The notes under the pieces were generated by a model that saw only the letters and a list, made by a program, of their open reading frames with translations, was not told the origin of the DNA and searched no databases. A stretch of 48,026 bases of DNA from positions 1,727-49,752 of the forward strand of contig OUQQ01000081.1 of NCBI GenBank assembly GCA_900404475.1, in the 5' to 3' direction. Shown here in pieces: positions 33,601 to 44,746 of the stretch. Numbering within the stretch: the stretch's first letter is position 1; each line of letters opens with the position of its first letter. Origin of the DNA: Spongospora subterranea. Taxonomy: Eukaryota; Endomyxa; Phytomyxea; Plasmodiophorida; Plasmodiophoridae. The position numbers and the translations under genes are program-made.

Positions 33601-33986
33601 TGCGGTAATCTATTTTTTTATGTTCTGATTTTGAAAAGTTTAACAATTGGGTCGGATTGGTTTTTTATTTGACCTTGGACTCTTGTTTCTGGTTTGTGAA
33701 TGGACTTGCTTAGGGTGCGTGGGATGAGCCCATTGGATCTATTCGTATGAAAGGGATTTTACCTAATGAGCTGCAGTTGTCGGCTCTGCGGTTTGCCGAT
33801 CAGATCGGCATTCTAGTCGAGCAGAACGAGCGCGGTATGGAGCATCGCCATTCGCACGCCAAATCTAATGCCGCCAATGGGTTTCAAAAATCCGGCGCTG
33901 ACTCCTGGCAAGGTCGCCAACCGCAACAGCTACAATCGACCCGACCAGTGAAGGTTGGGGGCGACGATGCCTCCCGACGATGGTGA
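30639..33986 (+). CDS. EIF3C: Eukaryotic translation initiation factor 3 subunit C (Nip1)
   Basis: Seven exons (30639-32121, 32310-32446, 32497-32652, 32706-32864, 32940-33237, 33360-33604, 33714-33986) splice in frame to 916 residues. The N-terminus MSRFFAMGGSDVDSDDSSS is the typical acidic Nip1 start, followed by RNSVKINDWVQVLKGFDQIN, an Asp/Glu/Ser-rich segment and FWVKKTKDDEEE. The C-terminal half carries the conserved LMSHVQ, IHQADVSTQILYNRALAMM, RRRQVPYHMHVSLDLLESVH, VSAMLLEVPNLA and a PCI winged-helix domain ending in ADQIGILVEQNERGMEHRHS. The protein is a core subunit of eIF3 that binds the 40S subunit and helps assemble the preinitiation complex. The first intron (188 nt) is the longest recognised in the window. 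Confidence 0.96.
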
Positions 33987-34278
33987 CTTATTATCTCTTT
34001 TACAGCTGTAATACTTCAAATACACTTCAAAAAATACACTTCCAAATCCCATTCTTGTTCATGTCTCGGCATTCCCTAATTTGATACTCAGTAAATGTGC
34101 CGTTTTTTCAAATTTTTAGGACGAAATATCGTCGATTGTGAAATTGGAGGGTTTGATAACATGCTTTAACCAACATCATTACGGCCCCCGTTTCCCTGAA
34201 GCATCTCAACAGATAATAGCCACAAGGAAACAAACCATTTTTCATGTGCCTGAGCGATTTAATCATTTCACATTAATA

Positions 34279-36312
34279 TCAGTGTGAGAACTGCAAGCCA
34301 AATCTTGTTTTGAGCTCTCTATCTAATCGTTGCTGTCGCCGTTCTTCTCCCATACTTGGGTCTCGTGTCTCTCGAGTCTTCTTTGTTGGTATTTTCTGCA
34401 GAGCCGGCGCTTCGCTTTGCAGTGAATTATCGTCAATCTCCTCATCAGGTTTGTCGTTTGATTGGCTTCCGTCTTCAAATCGTCGACAAAGCGTCTCATT
34501 CAATATGGACCATGAACGGAAAAACCCGCAATAATAGCGCCACAATCCGGTTGGGAAGATGCAGTTAAACGCCCCACGTCGTTCGACCTCGCCATTGGTT
34601 TCGTTTACGATTGCGTCATAGTCAGTCTGCTTCATTGAGTGGATTTCTAAACTTGGTCGCGACGTTCCCATGTCCAATGCTGATCCGCGACGCGACATCT
34701 GCTTTGTAGACATGTCGCGGGATCGTTCTTTCATAAGTGATTTTCTCATGGAAGATTGCAGCGATAGCAAATTCAAAGTATCTGTGATGACAGCAGATTT
34801 CACGTGCAAGCCAAGACCGGTATTACACCTTAAATTCGGGGAATGGATAATTTCGAGAATCCATGGACGGAGTGAAGAATCAATCAGAATATCAACGCCG
34901 AACAGTTCGAAACAGTTGAGGCGAGACGGGACGTGTCGACCAACAGCCTCGGTGACTTCCTAAATTGATAAGTTAGCATTAGGTCTTACAACAAATAGCT
35001 GGAGACCTGCTCGATAGAGATAATCGCTTTCAAAATAATATCGTGGATTTTAGACCAAAGTTCAGGATTGGGATCAGCTTCGCCAACCCTGGCAGCCCGT
35101 TCAGCCAAGTGGCGCCGAAAGCGCGACAATGTCCATTCATTTCCAATATTTTCCCAACTTGCTTCATGGTTAACGGAGTAGTTTGAAGACTGAGCGTTAC
35201 TACTTGATTTAGTCAGGTAAACGAAACGGTTAATCATTGACGGTGCTGTAGTCGAGTAAGGATCAGTGGCAATTCGGACGATCCCTTCGTCGTGGACGTA
35301 AATCCGCAATGGATCCATGCTTGTGATCAGTACAAACATTCGCCTGTGATGATTTTAAATGGAATGAAAAGCTTGAGGGCGATGCTTACAGATCACATTT
35401 CCTGCCGTCGACCAAAAATGGATTGGTGATATATTGACTAACGACAACTTGCGATTGAACGGGAATCTGTCGCCACCGGCTTGTGATGAATACACCACGC
35501 CCTTGATGGGAATCGTAAGGTTTCACAATCCAAAGATTTGCGTCTCCACGACCTTCGCCATCTGTAAACGACTGTAGTAATTCATCCTTGTCTTGCGGCA
35601 GAATATACGTCTCTGGAACTATATCCAGTTCGTGTTTTCTTTGCATGCCTCCGTGAATCCACAGATTACGAATGCTTCTAAATAGAAATTCTTTTCTCGC
35701 TAGCAATGACGTTTTGGGAAATTGGTTGACAATCTGACCGCGAGATAGCAGTGTGAATCGCCGACATGGTATCACGCCGGTCGACCACAACAAATCCCAC
35801 GAAGCCGTCTTCCTAGTAGCTCTCACGACACCGGATCCATCAAGAATAGTTTTTACAATATTTGGGCAGGAGCGGCTTGTTTGGTACATAAGTCCGGTCA
35901 ATGGCGTCGTTGAATTGATTTGCTGTTTGGAAACAAATGTGATCACGCGACGAGAAGCAGCGACGTTCCGTGGATTTCTTCGCTTCGATATTCTCATCGA
36001 CCGCGGAGGATCAGACGATACATCTCTGCGGTGCCGTGCCCTTTCATCTAAGATAAGATTCTGAAGGGATGCCGATAGGGAGACAGCCGGTTTTGCTGAA
36101 TGAGGGCGTCTGAAACTCTCGTTGTCGCGCGTTCCCCTTGACGAACCTGGACGGTTGGCGCAGGCAGATTTAGGACGGGGCAACGGCACCGACGACGCGT
36201 TAGCTGAGAGCCCAGAATAACGGAAATGAGCTCCATCCAGATAGACGTTCTGCAATCTTGTAAACCGCAGAGCGGCCATCCCAGGATCATTAGAATAATG
36301 AACTAGCGACAT
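34279..36312 (-). CDS. Tubulin tyrosine ligase-like protein (TTLL4/5-type glutamylase fold)
   Basis: Three exons (36312-35390, 35343-35007, 34959-34279) splice in frame to 646 residues. After a basic Ser/Arg-rich N-terminus of about 150 residues the TTL domain is clear: GQIVNQFPKTSLLARKEFLF, VPETYILPQDKDEL, WIVKPYDSHQGRGVFI (ATP-binding lysine and GRG loop), SQYITNPFLVDGRKCDLRM, SMDPLRIYVHDEGIVRIAT, NYSVNH and CFELFGVDILID. TTLL enzymes add glutamate chains to tubulin of cilia and basal bodies, using ATP and Mg. The block that normally reads LLEVN-x-SP is ILEIIHSP here, so the Mg-binding Asn of the E-x-N pair is Ile. The C-terminal 130 residues are charged and low in conservation. It fits with DRC7 in a ciliated organism. 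Confidence 0.85.
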
Positions 36313-36661
36313 GATCAATGTCGATTGTGCTTGACCCGTTCACTATCACAGTGTAGCAGATCACAGTCAACCTGTGTACTGAGTTACTGTTAATGTTTCA
36401 ACAGCGTTAGCGACACGTCACGTTTGGAAATGGGGTCTCAGTGGTAACGATGATGAACAGCGCATCAAAAGGGTAACGAGCAGATGGACGTGATGATCCA
36501 GTGGTGAGCCAGTTACTGTTGGCAATCGGGTGAACTTGCTCTTAAGGATAGGGAATGGACACACCAACAATGGTATATTTGGGACAAGAGGGTCGTCCTA
36601 GGTTTAACTAAAGGTACCCGGTGATCAAACGCGACCGGGGCATGGACACAGAAGGAATTCG
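36313..36661. other. Intergenic region, nothing recognised
   Basis: Promoter-side spacer between the divergent TTLL gene and a small membrane-protein gene. No conserved frame or repeat was noticed. Confidence 0.4.
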
Positions 36662-37221
36662 ATGAACGTCACGATTTTCAGCACCAGAGCATATATGAGA
36701 TATCTGTACACTGGTGTTGCCATTGGGGTAATACTCGCTCTGCGCTATATTGACGTCGTTTGCAGTTTCATTGCAACTCGATTGCCACTAGCGTTCGTAA
36801 TTGCTATTCTGTCTGTGATTGCTACCGTCGGAGATCGCCTGCGAAGGAAAATCAACGAACCATCGCAAAACGGTGGCGATTGTGAAACAAACCAAATGCT
36901 CGATTCATCATATGGTTGGTTACCGCATTTGCTGTCAATAACCGATTGAATTACAACACAGTCTTTTTCATCTTTGAAGTATTTTTGCTAGACCAATGCA
37001 AATATTGGTGTCAAATGTATTTTCTCTTCTTCATTTTCGAACATGATTATAACGAGAAGACGTCTCATATAGGTGTGACATGTAATGATAACGGCGACCA
37101 TCATCACCCATCAGCAGCAATGCAAGTCGAGACGATTCCGTCAAGCTTAACATTGTACGATGACTGCAAATACGTGATCGAAATCGACCCACAAAACAAG
37201 TCGTCGCCATGTCGATATTGA
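36662..37221 (+). CDS. Small membrane protein of unknown function
   Basis: Two exons (36662-36914 and 36992-37221) join in phase to give 160 residues. Two hydrophobic segments follow the start (YTGVAIGVILALRYIDVVC and LPLAFVIAILSVIATV), then a basic turn (DRLRRKINEP) and, from exon 2, a hydrophobic stretch (YFLFFIF) and a hydrophilic, His/Asp-rich tail. I do not recognise a family. The intron has good GT-AG ends and both exons keep frame, which is the main support for a gene. It lies upstream of the two stress-protein genes on the same strand. Confidence 0.4.
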
Positions 37222-37347
37222 ATTGTTTATTGGTTACAAAAAATCTTAGCTACAGTATTTAGAATGTTGCCGAAATACACAGTTTGACACATAGAAGACC
37301 AGTCATTTCACTTGTTCGGACCTCGGAAATTACAAGCATAGTTGTAG

Positions 37348-38094
37348 ATGACGTCCGAGCAAGAGGTCTATAATCAAGGCCGTCGGATACTCATCTTTGT
37401 GTCTCCGGATTGGTCGCATACGCCATCGCAAATCGCCTGGAAATGGGCTCAAGCTAATCTGATAAGGGATGGGGACATTGTCGTCCTGGTTACTGTGGTC
37501 CGAATTTGGATGCGACTTGCTTTGCTCCACTGCTGATTTCAAAATGTTTAAGATTCCTGTGGAGATTTCCGATGTTGTTCTATCAGCAATGGGGATGTTG
37601 GGGTGTAGGGAGTATGAAAATATCGACACATTTTCGACTGACCACAACTTTTAGCGCCGAGTGCGGCATTTGAACTTGCAGAAATTGAAGAGCAGAGAAG
37701 AAAAAATACGATAGAGGCTCAGAAGGTCGAGTGTTACTCTAAAGCAATTTGTCAGGGGAATTTCTGACAGTTCTCAGACCTTGGATAAATATAAACGGCT
37801 GACAGATTGCAAACGTTGCCGAATTGAGACAAACGTTCTAGAGCAGACAGAAAAGAACGTCGGCGAGACAATCGTGAAGTGGGGAAAAGAGCAGAAGGCG
37901 GACGAGGTAATATCAGCTATTATTGTGACGAGATGAGCGTTGATTCGGTCTTGGATGTACAGGGGGTTGTTGGGCAAACACCAATGGGCGCTATCAAAAG
38001 AACCGTCATGGCGTTGGCGGGCAAAGGCAGCGTATCGAACTACCTAGCGCATCACATGAGCTGTCCAGTGGTGATCGTTAAAAACGGGAAATAA
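37348..38094 (+). CDS. Universal stress protein domain protein, copy 1
   Basis: Five exons (37348-37497, 37553-37604, 37655-37725, 37778-37906, 37963-38094) splice in frame to 177 residues. The fold is typical of the UspA family: first strand GRRILIFVSPDWSH, helix IAWKWAQANLI, strand DIVVLVTV, a helical region (FELAEIEEQRRK), and at the end VGQTPMGAIKR with GKGSVSNYLAHHMSCPVVIV, the G-x2-G...G(S/T) nucleotide-binding end. USP proteins bind ATP or remain nucleotide-free and act in stress responses. Introns of 48-60 nt were placed by matching the following paralogue. Confidence 0.8.
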
Positions 38095-38306
38095 AACATC
38101 CCATCGCAATTGAGTTTTTGCATGGTACAATCTCTGAGAATCCGGTAAAAATGAGGTCCGATCTTGGCCGCCACCAGTTTCCGGAGTTGAGCTCTCCGTC
38201 GGCCGCTACTGTCGAAAGAATATCACTCCAGTCGGCAATCGGACATTATCTGCACATCATACACTAATCGTTTAGGTGATATTGTCATATTGTTAAACAA
38301 CAACAA

Positions 38307-39028
38307 ATGCCCGAATCGTTCTCAGATAGAGAAAGCATGACCGGTGCTGATGCGAAGTATCAGCATCATCGTAGAATCGCCGTCTTTGTCTCTCCCGAAT
38401 CTAATCACGCTCCTTCGGAGCGGGCATGGGCATGGGCACAGGTTGGTCCAACACCATGGCACAGCGACCTCGGGCACGTTGTCATGTTTGGTTTTTTAGA
38501 GTGATATGATTCGGTCAGGAGATTGCGTCGTACTAGTGACCGTCATCCCGAACTTTACTGATAATTTGATCGCACCAGCGATGGGTAGATTAGGGAGTAA
38601 TACTCAAGTTTGTCTTCTTCGGTATGTGTTTAATGAGCTGTTCATAGGTGTTGCTGTAGCCATCGAGGTCGAAACAATGGAGCGTCAGCGTAAAGAGCTA
38701 TATGCTAATGCTGAGAGGGTTCAATATTGATTTTCATAATTGCTCTTCGTAATAACGACGTATTCAGGTTCTTCTTGCATACCGCGAATCGGCGAAATGC
38801 GACGGGTGGACTCTACATACTCGAATTCTCAACCAAACCGCGTCTAGTGTTGCGGAAACGCTTGTCGAATGGGCAAATAAGCATTCAGCAGAGGAGGTCA
38901 TCGTAGGAACCCGCGAAATCGGAGGTTTCAAGGGTATCATGATGGCGCTGGTCGGCAAAGGCAGCGTCTCTAAACATCTGGTGAACCACATTCACTGTCC
39001 CGTCGTTGTGGTCAAAGATAGTCACTAA
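38307..39028 (+). CDS. Universal stress protein domain protein, copy 2
   Basis: Four exons (38307-38441, 38500-38596, 38648-38718, 38768-39028) splice in frame to 187 residues. It is a tandem paralogue of the preceding gene with the same order of elements: HRRIAVFVSPESNHAPSERA, RSGDCVVLVTVIPN, IEVETMERQRKEL, EEVIVGTREIGGFKGIMMAL and GKGSVSKHLVNHIHCPVVVV. The nucleotide-binding signature is complete. Intron positions around the linker helix are shared between the copies, while each copy has an intron the other lacks, so the duplication is not recent. Confidence 0.85.
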
Positions 39029-39102
39029 TAAACTTCTTCACCTCCTCAAACCGGAAATTCTCTCCCGTATTTTCCAGTAGTACTTTAGCAAAGGCGACAA
39101 AG

Positions 39103-41485
39103 TTGTCACAGTACTGTACCTGCAACATCAACGCGTCACGCAATTTCCAAGGTTCATGCTCCCGTCACGCATTTTGCTGCCGAAACGATTTCACCGCACT
39201 GAAGGCTCTGATTGACTGGCTTAGTGAGAAATATGATAGGAAGTGCAGTGACAGTTATTTTGATAAAGGAACAATGGAGAAGGGGATCCCTAGCAAGAAT
39301 ACGGCGAGTAGCACCGTACGGATTCTGCCCGGCATGTCGGCGAAAGTGCTGCGAGCAGCTCCAATGGGGGAAGAAATCATGCGATTAGCGTTTCAAAACT
39401 TGTCCAGTTTTGGGGAATTGATCGATCCCCATGGAAAATCATCGCTACCGAAAATTACCATGCGATCTGGCATCCACAAACTAGTTTTGGTATCCTCACG
39501 ACAGAGTTGCTGTATATAGGAGTGTGATTGATATTACAAGGTAATCGGGCGGCTATTCGAGAACATAAAATGCGGAGGAATGTTCGACGAGACATCATTG
39601 TACGCGGCTCTTGAAGTGATTACAGGATGCTGCGAGTGTTTACCATCCCAAATTGATGGTAATCGCGATCAAATCCATCTCATCGAAGAGTGACGATCTG
39701 TTGATTTCAGAACAGGTGTTTGGAATATTGGTGGATGGGGTTGCACCGTTGCTTTTTGACGTCATCCTAAATGCGGCCATCAATCGCAAAGTATCACTAC
39801 AGATTGCCGAGACGTTATCACTATTGGTGAGTCTCCGAATTCATCGCCACTATACATTTGACCAAGAGACTATGTTAGGTGGAATCAGTTTGCAAAACAT
39901 ACGGCCAAAAACCAGAGTTAGGGCCAAGAATTGAATTTATGGTGAACGAGGACAAAAAGTACCTTCCGACTGTCTGCGTCTGTGATAAATTTACATGTTA
40001 TCGACAAGGTGTCGTCAAATGGGTGCATTAATTGGTAGATGCGGATGCTTCTTCCTACAAGCAAATTTGATTGAGGTACTATACTATAAACCTAGGTTCA
40101 TTTTTAACTTCGATGGCCCAGATCATAGTTAGAACGGTCAGGTCTCTTTGCTTTAATGAGAGCCGCAGCGTTGCAGGGCGGTTATGTAAGCGAGTTTGCT
40201 TCGGATTTGCAAAAGATGGGGCTTTAGAACCGAATTCCGCAACCATGATGAGTGAACTTCTCATGAGCATAGCAGAAGGCTCTGATTGTGACGAAGAAGG
40301 CCTAACTGGCCGCATTCGTCAATGGCTCAACAACGCTAATGAAGCCAGAGCGAAGCGAGGAAAATGCAGGTATATCGGTAACGAATTCGCAAAGCAGTTC
40401 GTGCTGATTGTTTTCTAGCGTTTTTTCTTACAGAGTTCAGAAGGTAATCCTGAATAATCACGACAAGCAGTATCCGATGTGGGTAGACTTTAATGACGAA
40501 AACTTAACTATTAGTGCAGTAAGTCAGCGTTTCGTCAACTATTAGATGAACGAGATTTACTGGCGATAGATAAAAGCTAGCCATCCAGATGGGCAAATTG
40601 GCCCACTGGTCGTTTTCGTGAACCTAATTGATATCGAAGAGGCAAAAGGTAAATTTAGGGCATTCACAAAAAACTAGTTATGTATGAAAATGATTATAGG
40701 GCGCCAGAGCTCTTCAAGTGTGACACTATTGGTGCGCCGTTGGTATGACTTGCTTCATGACTCAACTTCCAGCCTTCCTACAAAAATAGTTCTTGAATTT
40801 ACTCTCTCAGGTTTTCATCCCTAATTAGTGAACCGAAGATGTGAAATTAACTCCTTTGTTAAAGATTTTTCTGCGGTTGGTTTAACTCTCAAAGCTAAAG
40901 GCATACATTATTCACGTTGTGGGTCGTCGAGCAAACCCAACGATGCTCCCGGCATGTCTTCGGCGGGGCGTTGTATCAGCGCTGTTCGTAAGGCTTCCAT
41001 TTCTTTTTCAACAGATTTATTGGAGCAATTTCTCTGTACCGACCCATCGCGAATGTATAACACGAAAATGACACCAGAAGTTTCAACCTTGAAAACGTCC
41101 GGTGGGATGCCGATCCTTCATCAATCCATGACAGCTGGAGAAGGCATGAATGAAGCAACATCGCCAGATAATCAAAAATTGCCCTACACCCGTCAACATC
41201 GCAATAGTTTGAAAGAGGGGTTGGAGCAAAAGCTGGTTCAAGAATGGTAACCGTTTGATTCGATGACCTCTTTGAGACTGATGAACGTTTCGATGCAAAG
41301 GAATGTTCGATGCAATAAGCTTAACCAAGATTATGAACGGCTGCGAAGGCAGTTTGATATGGCATATGACAAAATGATTCGGGATCATCATGGTAAATAT
41401 GAGAATGTGAAGCACTATATCGATTGACATGTCATTGCTAGATCTGATGCACAACGCTATTCGAGAAGCTGTTCGAAAAATATAA
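39103..41485 (+). CDS. Possible SYCP2-like meiotic chromosome axis protein (gene model approximate)
   Basis: Many small exons can be followed. An armadillo-like N-half contains FTALKALIDWLSEKY, AFQNLSSFGELIDPHG, VFGILVDGVAPLLFDVILN and LQANLIEIIVRTVRSL. Then comes a block like the Spt16M-type domain of SYCP2 (VQKVILNNHDKQYPMWVDFN, later KIVLEFTLS). A long hydrophilic region ends in a short coiled coil (NKLNQDYERLRRQFDMAYDK) and DMSLLDLMHNAIREAVRKI before a TAA at 41485. This order matches SYCP2/Red1-type axis proteins of the synaptonemal complex, but identity is low and the assignment rests on pattern memory. The start is unresolved: no ATG lies in frame before 39274. Several junctions (about 40800, 41250, 41390) are uncertain. 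Confidence 0.4.
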
Positions 41486-41597
41486 GAATGACAACAAAAA
41501 ACATATGCCACGAAATGCGCGCATTATGAAACAAATACTCCTAATAAGTTATTGATTTACAACAATGGAAACTCCGATTACAGAAAAGCAGCATTCA

Positions 41598-44027
41598 TCA
41601 AAGTCCTCCATTTGGAATGGCATTCATACATATCCGGGAAAAATCGCGAACTTCTGAAACCGGATCCGAGAATTGTGTTGTGTAAAGCCAACTTCTGACA
41701 TCAGACATGGTGATGGTGTTATGCCTATTTAATACGTAGGACGGATGGGCCAGCAGAATACGCGAGAGGGCAAACAATGCAGCTTTGCGGACAGCAGCTT
41801 TGCTATGGTCTCTAACGTACCAGATAAAATCCAGAAGTGCGAATGACATTTCGTGGGAATCTGGAATGTTCATTGCACACTCAATGATGACACCGCCAAC
41901 CTGCAACAATCGGACCAATATGATCGAGTCTTCAGAAAACAGATGAAAGTTCAATCCGGCGTCGTCAACGCGTTTTAGAAGCGGCAATAAAAAAGATCGG
42001 GCATAAGGAGAAAAGCCATTTACCGTCAGAGACTCAGTTGGACGAACAATACTGCCCCATCGGCGTGTACTGCTTTCAATGCGAGCCTGAACGATTTTGG
42101 GGGTATGATGGACAGGTTCAATAGGAAGCAACACTGGCCGATGCTTCGGCATCGGCAACAAGTCTGTCTTTTCCCTGGTCCCGGCCAAATCTTGAGCTGC
42201 TTTGGCGAGCACGTCCAGAATTAGAAGGCGACAACATATGGTGTAATCGCGGGCAAAAAACGCCTCAATTAGAACTGGTACGAGGAGATCTGGGGCTGCA
42301 GCAACTATTGACGAGAGTGCGTCGACCCGTTTAAGTTCGAAATCGGGTGTCGAGTATTGGTCTTGTAGGTGAAGCAAACGCAAACCGAGCGCTATAGCTA
42401 TATTTCGTAAATCATGAGGTTTACGACGAATTACTGACTCAACTGCATCTAAACCGGCCTCTAGATAATAACGCGCATCATCATTTTTCTTGGAACCTAG
42501 ATAATCCAGGCACTCTTTTAGAAAACATGGCTGGCGAATTTTAGGAGTGGTACGAGTACTGCAGTCATCATCCTCAGAAGCGACCGGATCTGGACAGTTA
42601 ACTGATTGGAATTCGCTATCATCTGGTAATCGGTCTTGTTTAGCCCACTGTCCTCCCGCTTCGGTTTTCATAGAATCAGACATGATATCACGATCGCCTT
42701 GCGAAAGCTCCTGCCACTTGTCCGACGAGAAATTGTTCGGTAAACAATCCGGGAGTTCTTCAGGGACAAACGGTAACAGGTCCAAACCCAAATCGTCGTT
42801 TTGCGGCACTGGTAAAATCTCGTTAGACCCACTTTCAAAATTCATTATTTCCTCGTATTCCATTGAAGTTTCTGGAGAGATAAGACGCGATACACGGGCG
42901 GCGATGTGCATTCCCATCCATCGGACTTCACGAGTAGGGCTACGCAAACGCTCTTGGACCCCTTTCATGATCTCATTCATGATCTTACCGTCATCACTTA
43001 TCTCTTTGACAGACGATAACTGTAAAAAAAACACAATTGCCTGTGTAAGCGTCATCTGCTGGGACGAAGACATGTTCGCTATGAACGACGGAGCCGCCCA
43101 AGCAGAGATGCATTTAAGAAACGCAGACCGGAAAATTTCCGAGTTAGACTGCGAATGTAGATAGTTGACAATGATGAAAAGCGAAGATTTACGTAAAACC
43201 TTATTAAGCAGCAGAACATGCTCCAATGTATAACGAGTAGACGAATCCGCTGTGGAAATATCACAAGGCAACATGTCCCGAAAAACTCGATCGCCATCGG
43301 TACAAGTACCTAAGAAACGTACAACGACGCGCTCAAGTAATGTGTTATATTCCGAAACGGGCAAAAGTCTGTAAAATTCGTGAGAGACGATTCTTTTCGA
43401 AGTAATCTGCTCTACAATAAAATTGTTTTGGTTAATTCGGATCATTTTCGCCATTAACGGTAGAACGCAAGTTCCGTCGACCGAGAGGCGAGCAGATAAA
43501 TGCTGAGCGATAAACTTTGTGATACGATGAAAGAAATTATCAGCTGCAAATTCAGGCGGCACGTCTCCTTCCAAAACATTTGCCATCTTATCTGGAATTG
43601 ATGTAAGAACAGTGACAAGAACTTCGACCGCGGATCTTCCACGATTTCCTTCGAAATAAACCATTAGAAGGTCTGCAAAACGACTGTGATCAAATAGTAT
43701 CACGTTGAAAACTCTGGCAGATTCTCTAAGAGCAATCTTGTTGTGAGAATTCTGAATAATGGAAGCCAGAGCTAACGCCAGTACATTTGGCGGTATAAGA
43801 TGAAGCACCTCCGAATAAACGCGATGCAGTTCAGGATCGGTGAACACAGTCGTGGCGGCGGTGACCAATTCAGTGATCAAGCCGGGGAACACCGCTGAAC
43901 TAAACATGGACGCATCGGGCCCGGCGTCGACGATTTCCTTCATCGATGATAGAATACTCTCATGGTCGGCGTCGGGTCGCTTCACGGCCGAAATCAGCAA
44001 CTTGATCCTGGAATAGTCGCGGACCAT
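41598..44027 (-). CDS. TELO2: Telomere length regulation protein TEL2 homologue
   Basis: An intronless frame of 809 residues from the ATG at 44027; it is open further upstream but without another ATG. The whole protein is helical-repeat (HEAT-like). The diagnostic C-terminal domain has PCFLKECLDYLGSKK, LDAVESVIRRKPHDLRNIAI, LRLLHLQDQYSTPDFELKR, DYTICCRLLILDVLAKAAQD and then FLLPLLKRVDD, the arrangement of TEL2/TELO2. TELO2 forms the TTT complex with TTI1 and TTI2 and works with Hsp90-R2TP to stabilise PIKK kinases (TOR, ATM, ATR, SMG1). A Ser/Asp/Glu-rich linker separates the two solenoid halves (about residues 400-500), as in other TEL2 proteins, where it is a CK2 target for R2TP binding. 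Confidence 0.9.
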   Translation of the reverse strand: MVRDYSRIKLLISAVKRPDADHESILSSMKEIVDAGPDASMFSSAVFPGLITELVTAATTVFTDPELHRVYSEVLHLIPPNVLALALASIIQNSHNKIALRESARVFNVILFDHSRFADLLMVYFEGNRGRSAVEVLVTVLTSIPDKMANVLEGDVPPEFAADNFFHRITKFIAQHLSARLSVDGTCVLPLMAKMIRINQNNFIVEQITSKRIVSHEFYRLLPVSEYNTLLERVVVRFLGTCTDGDRVFRDMLPCDISTADSSTRYTLEHVLLLNKVLRKSSLFIIVNYLHSQSNSEIFRSAFLKCISAWAAPSFIANMSSSQQMTLTQAIVFFLQLSSVKEISDDGKIMNEIMKGVQERLRSPTREVRWMGMHIAARVSRLISPETSMEYEEIMNFESGSNEILPVPQNDDLGLDLLPFVPEELPDCLPNNFSSDKWQELSQGDRDIMSDSMKTEAGGQWAKQDRLPDDSEFQSVNCPDPVASEDDDCSTRTTPKIRQPCFLKECLDYLGSKKNDDARYYLEAGLDAVESVIRRKPHDLRNIAIALGLRLLHLQDQYSTPDFELKRVDALSSIVAAAPDLLVPVLIEAFFARDYTICCRLLILDVLAKAAQDLAGTREKTDLLPMPKHRPVLLPIEPVHHTPKIVQARIESSTRRWGSIVRPTESLTVNGFSPYARSFLLPLLKRVDDAGLNFHLFSEDSIILVRLLQVGGVIIECAMNIPDSHEMSFALLDFIWYVRDHSKAAVRKAALFALSRILLAHPSYVLNRHNTITMSDVRSWLYTTQFSDPVSEVRDFSRICMNAIPNGGL

Positions 44028-44316
44028 GATTTTGATTGCCAGTGATGCAGTGAGGTTTGGCCGCTTTACTTCTAACCATGAGGTGCGCAGCACAGTCCGG
44101 TAAGCAAAACCGCAGTAAAACCAGAAGAATGTGAAGATTCCATCGATTGGTGACTGTGATCGGCTGTGTACAAAAGTATACGGGAACGTGGAACAGTGAA
44201 ACGGTTACGGACGCGCAAAATGGGTGTTATTAACTGTGTTCAGCACATTGTTTATAATCCATTGGTCAATAAATTAGTCACATTTCGGTATATCAGTTAA
44301 CCTATAGGTATTTCGA

Positions 44317-44746
44317 TCAAGATTCTGACAATGAGGAACTGAAAGAAGTACTACCTTCTTTTGGATTTTGAAAAGGTGGGCTATCGGCAGATTGTGTGAA
44401 TATCATAGGTAATGGTGAATCATATGAGAGAATGGGAGTGGAAGGTACTCGCGAAGCCAATTTATCAATCGACTCCACCGTGTTCTTGATTCTCGGCAAA
44501 GCGGTTTCGCATAAAAAACCACTTAACTCGATAAACTGACGAGCGCGAATAGAATCAGGACCGGGATCGTGACCTTCATGCAGGCACAAAACTGTTCAGT
44601 GAATCTACTGACCGGTTGAAGGTTCATGTCATACGAGCTATTGCTGCGGCAATGGCAGCGCCGTTTGCACAGTGTATATTTTCCAGATCAAGGCGCACGT
44701 CATCTGGAGATATTTCATTGTCAGATGATGATTCGGCTGTCGACAT
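44317..44746 (-). CDS. Small two-exon protein of unknown function
   Basis: Exons 44746-44635 and 44591-44317, separated by a 43-nt intron, join in phase to give 128 residues. It starts MSTAESSSDNEISPDDVRLD, followed by an Ala-rich helix (ANGAAIAAAIALL), then HDPGPDSIRARQFIELSGFL and ALPRIKNTVESIDKLASRV, which look like two amphipathic helices, and a Ser/Pro-rich tail. The helical core reads like a conserved small subunit of a larger complex, but I cannot name it. It is transcribed in the same direction as TELO2, about 290 nt upstream of that gene. Confidence 0.5.

Noticed and set aside
42547..43164. Plus-strand 205-codon frame
   Set aside because: Antisense of the Ser/Asp-rich linker of TELO2; no domain or start context.
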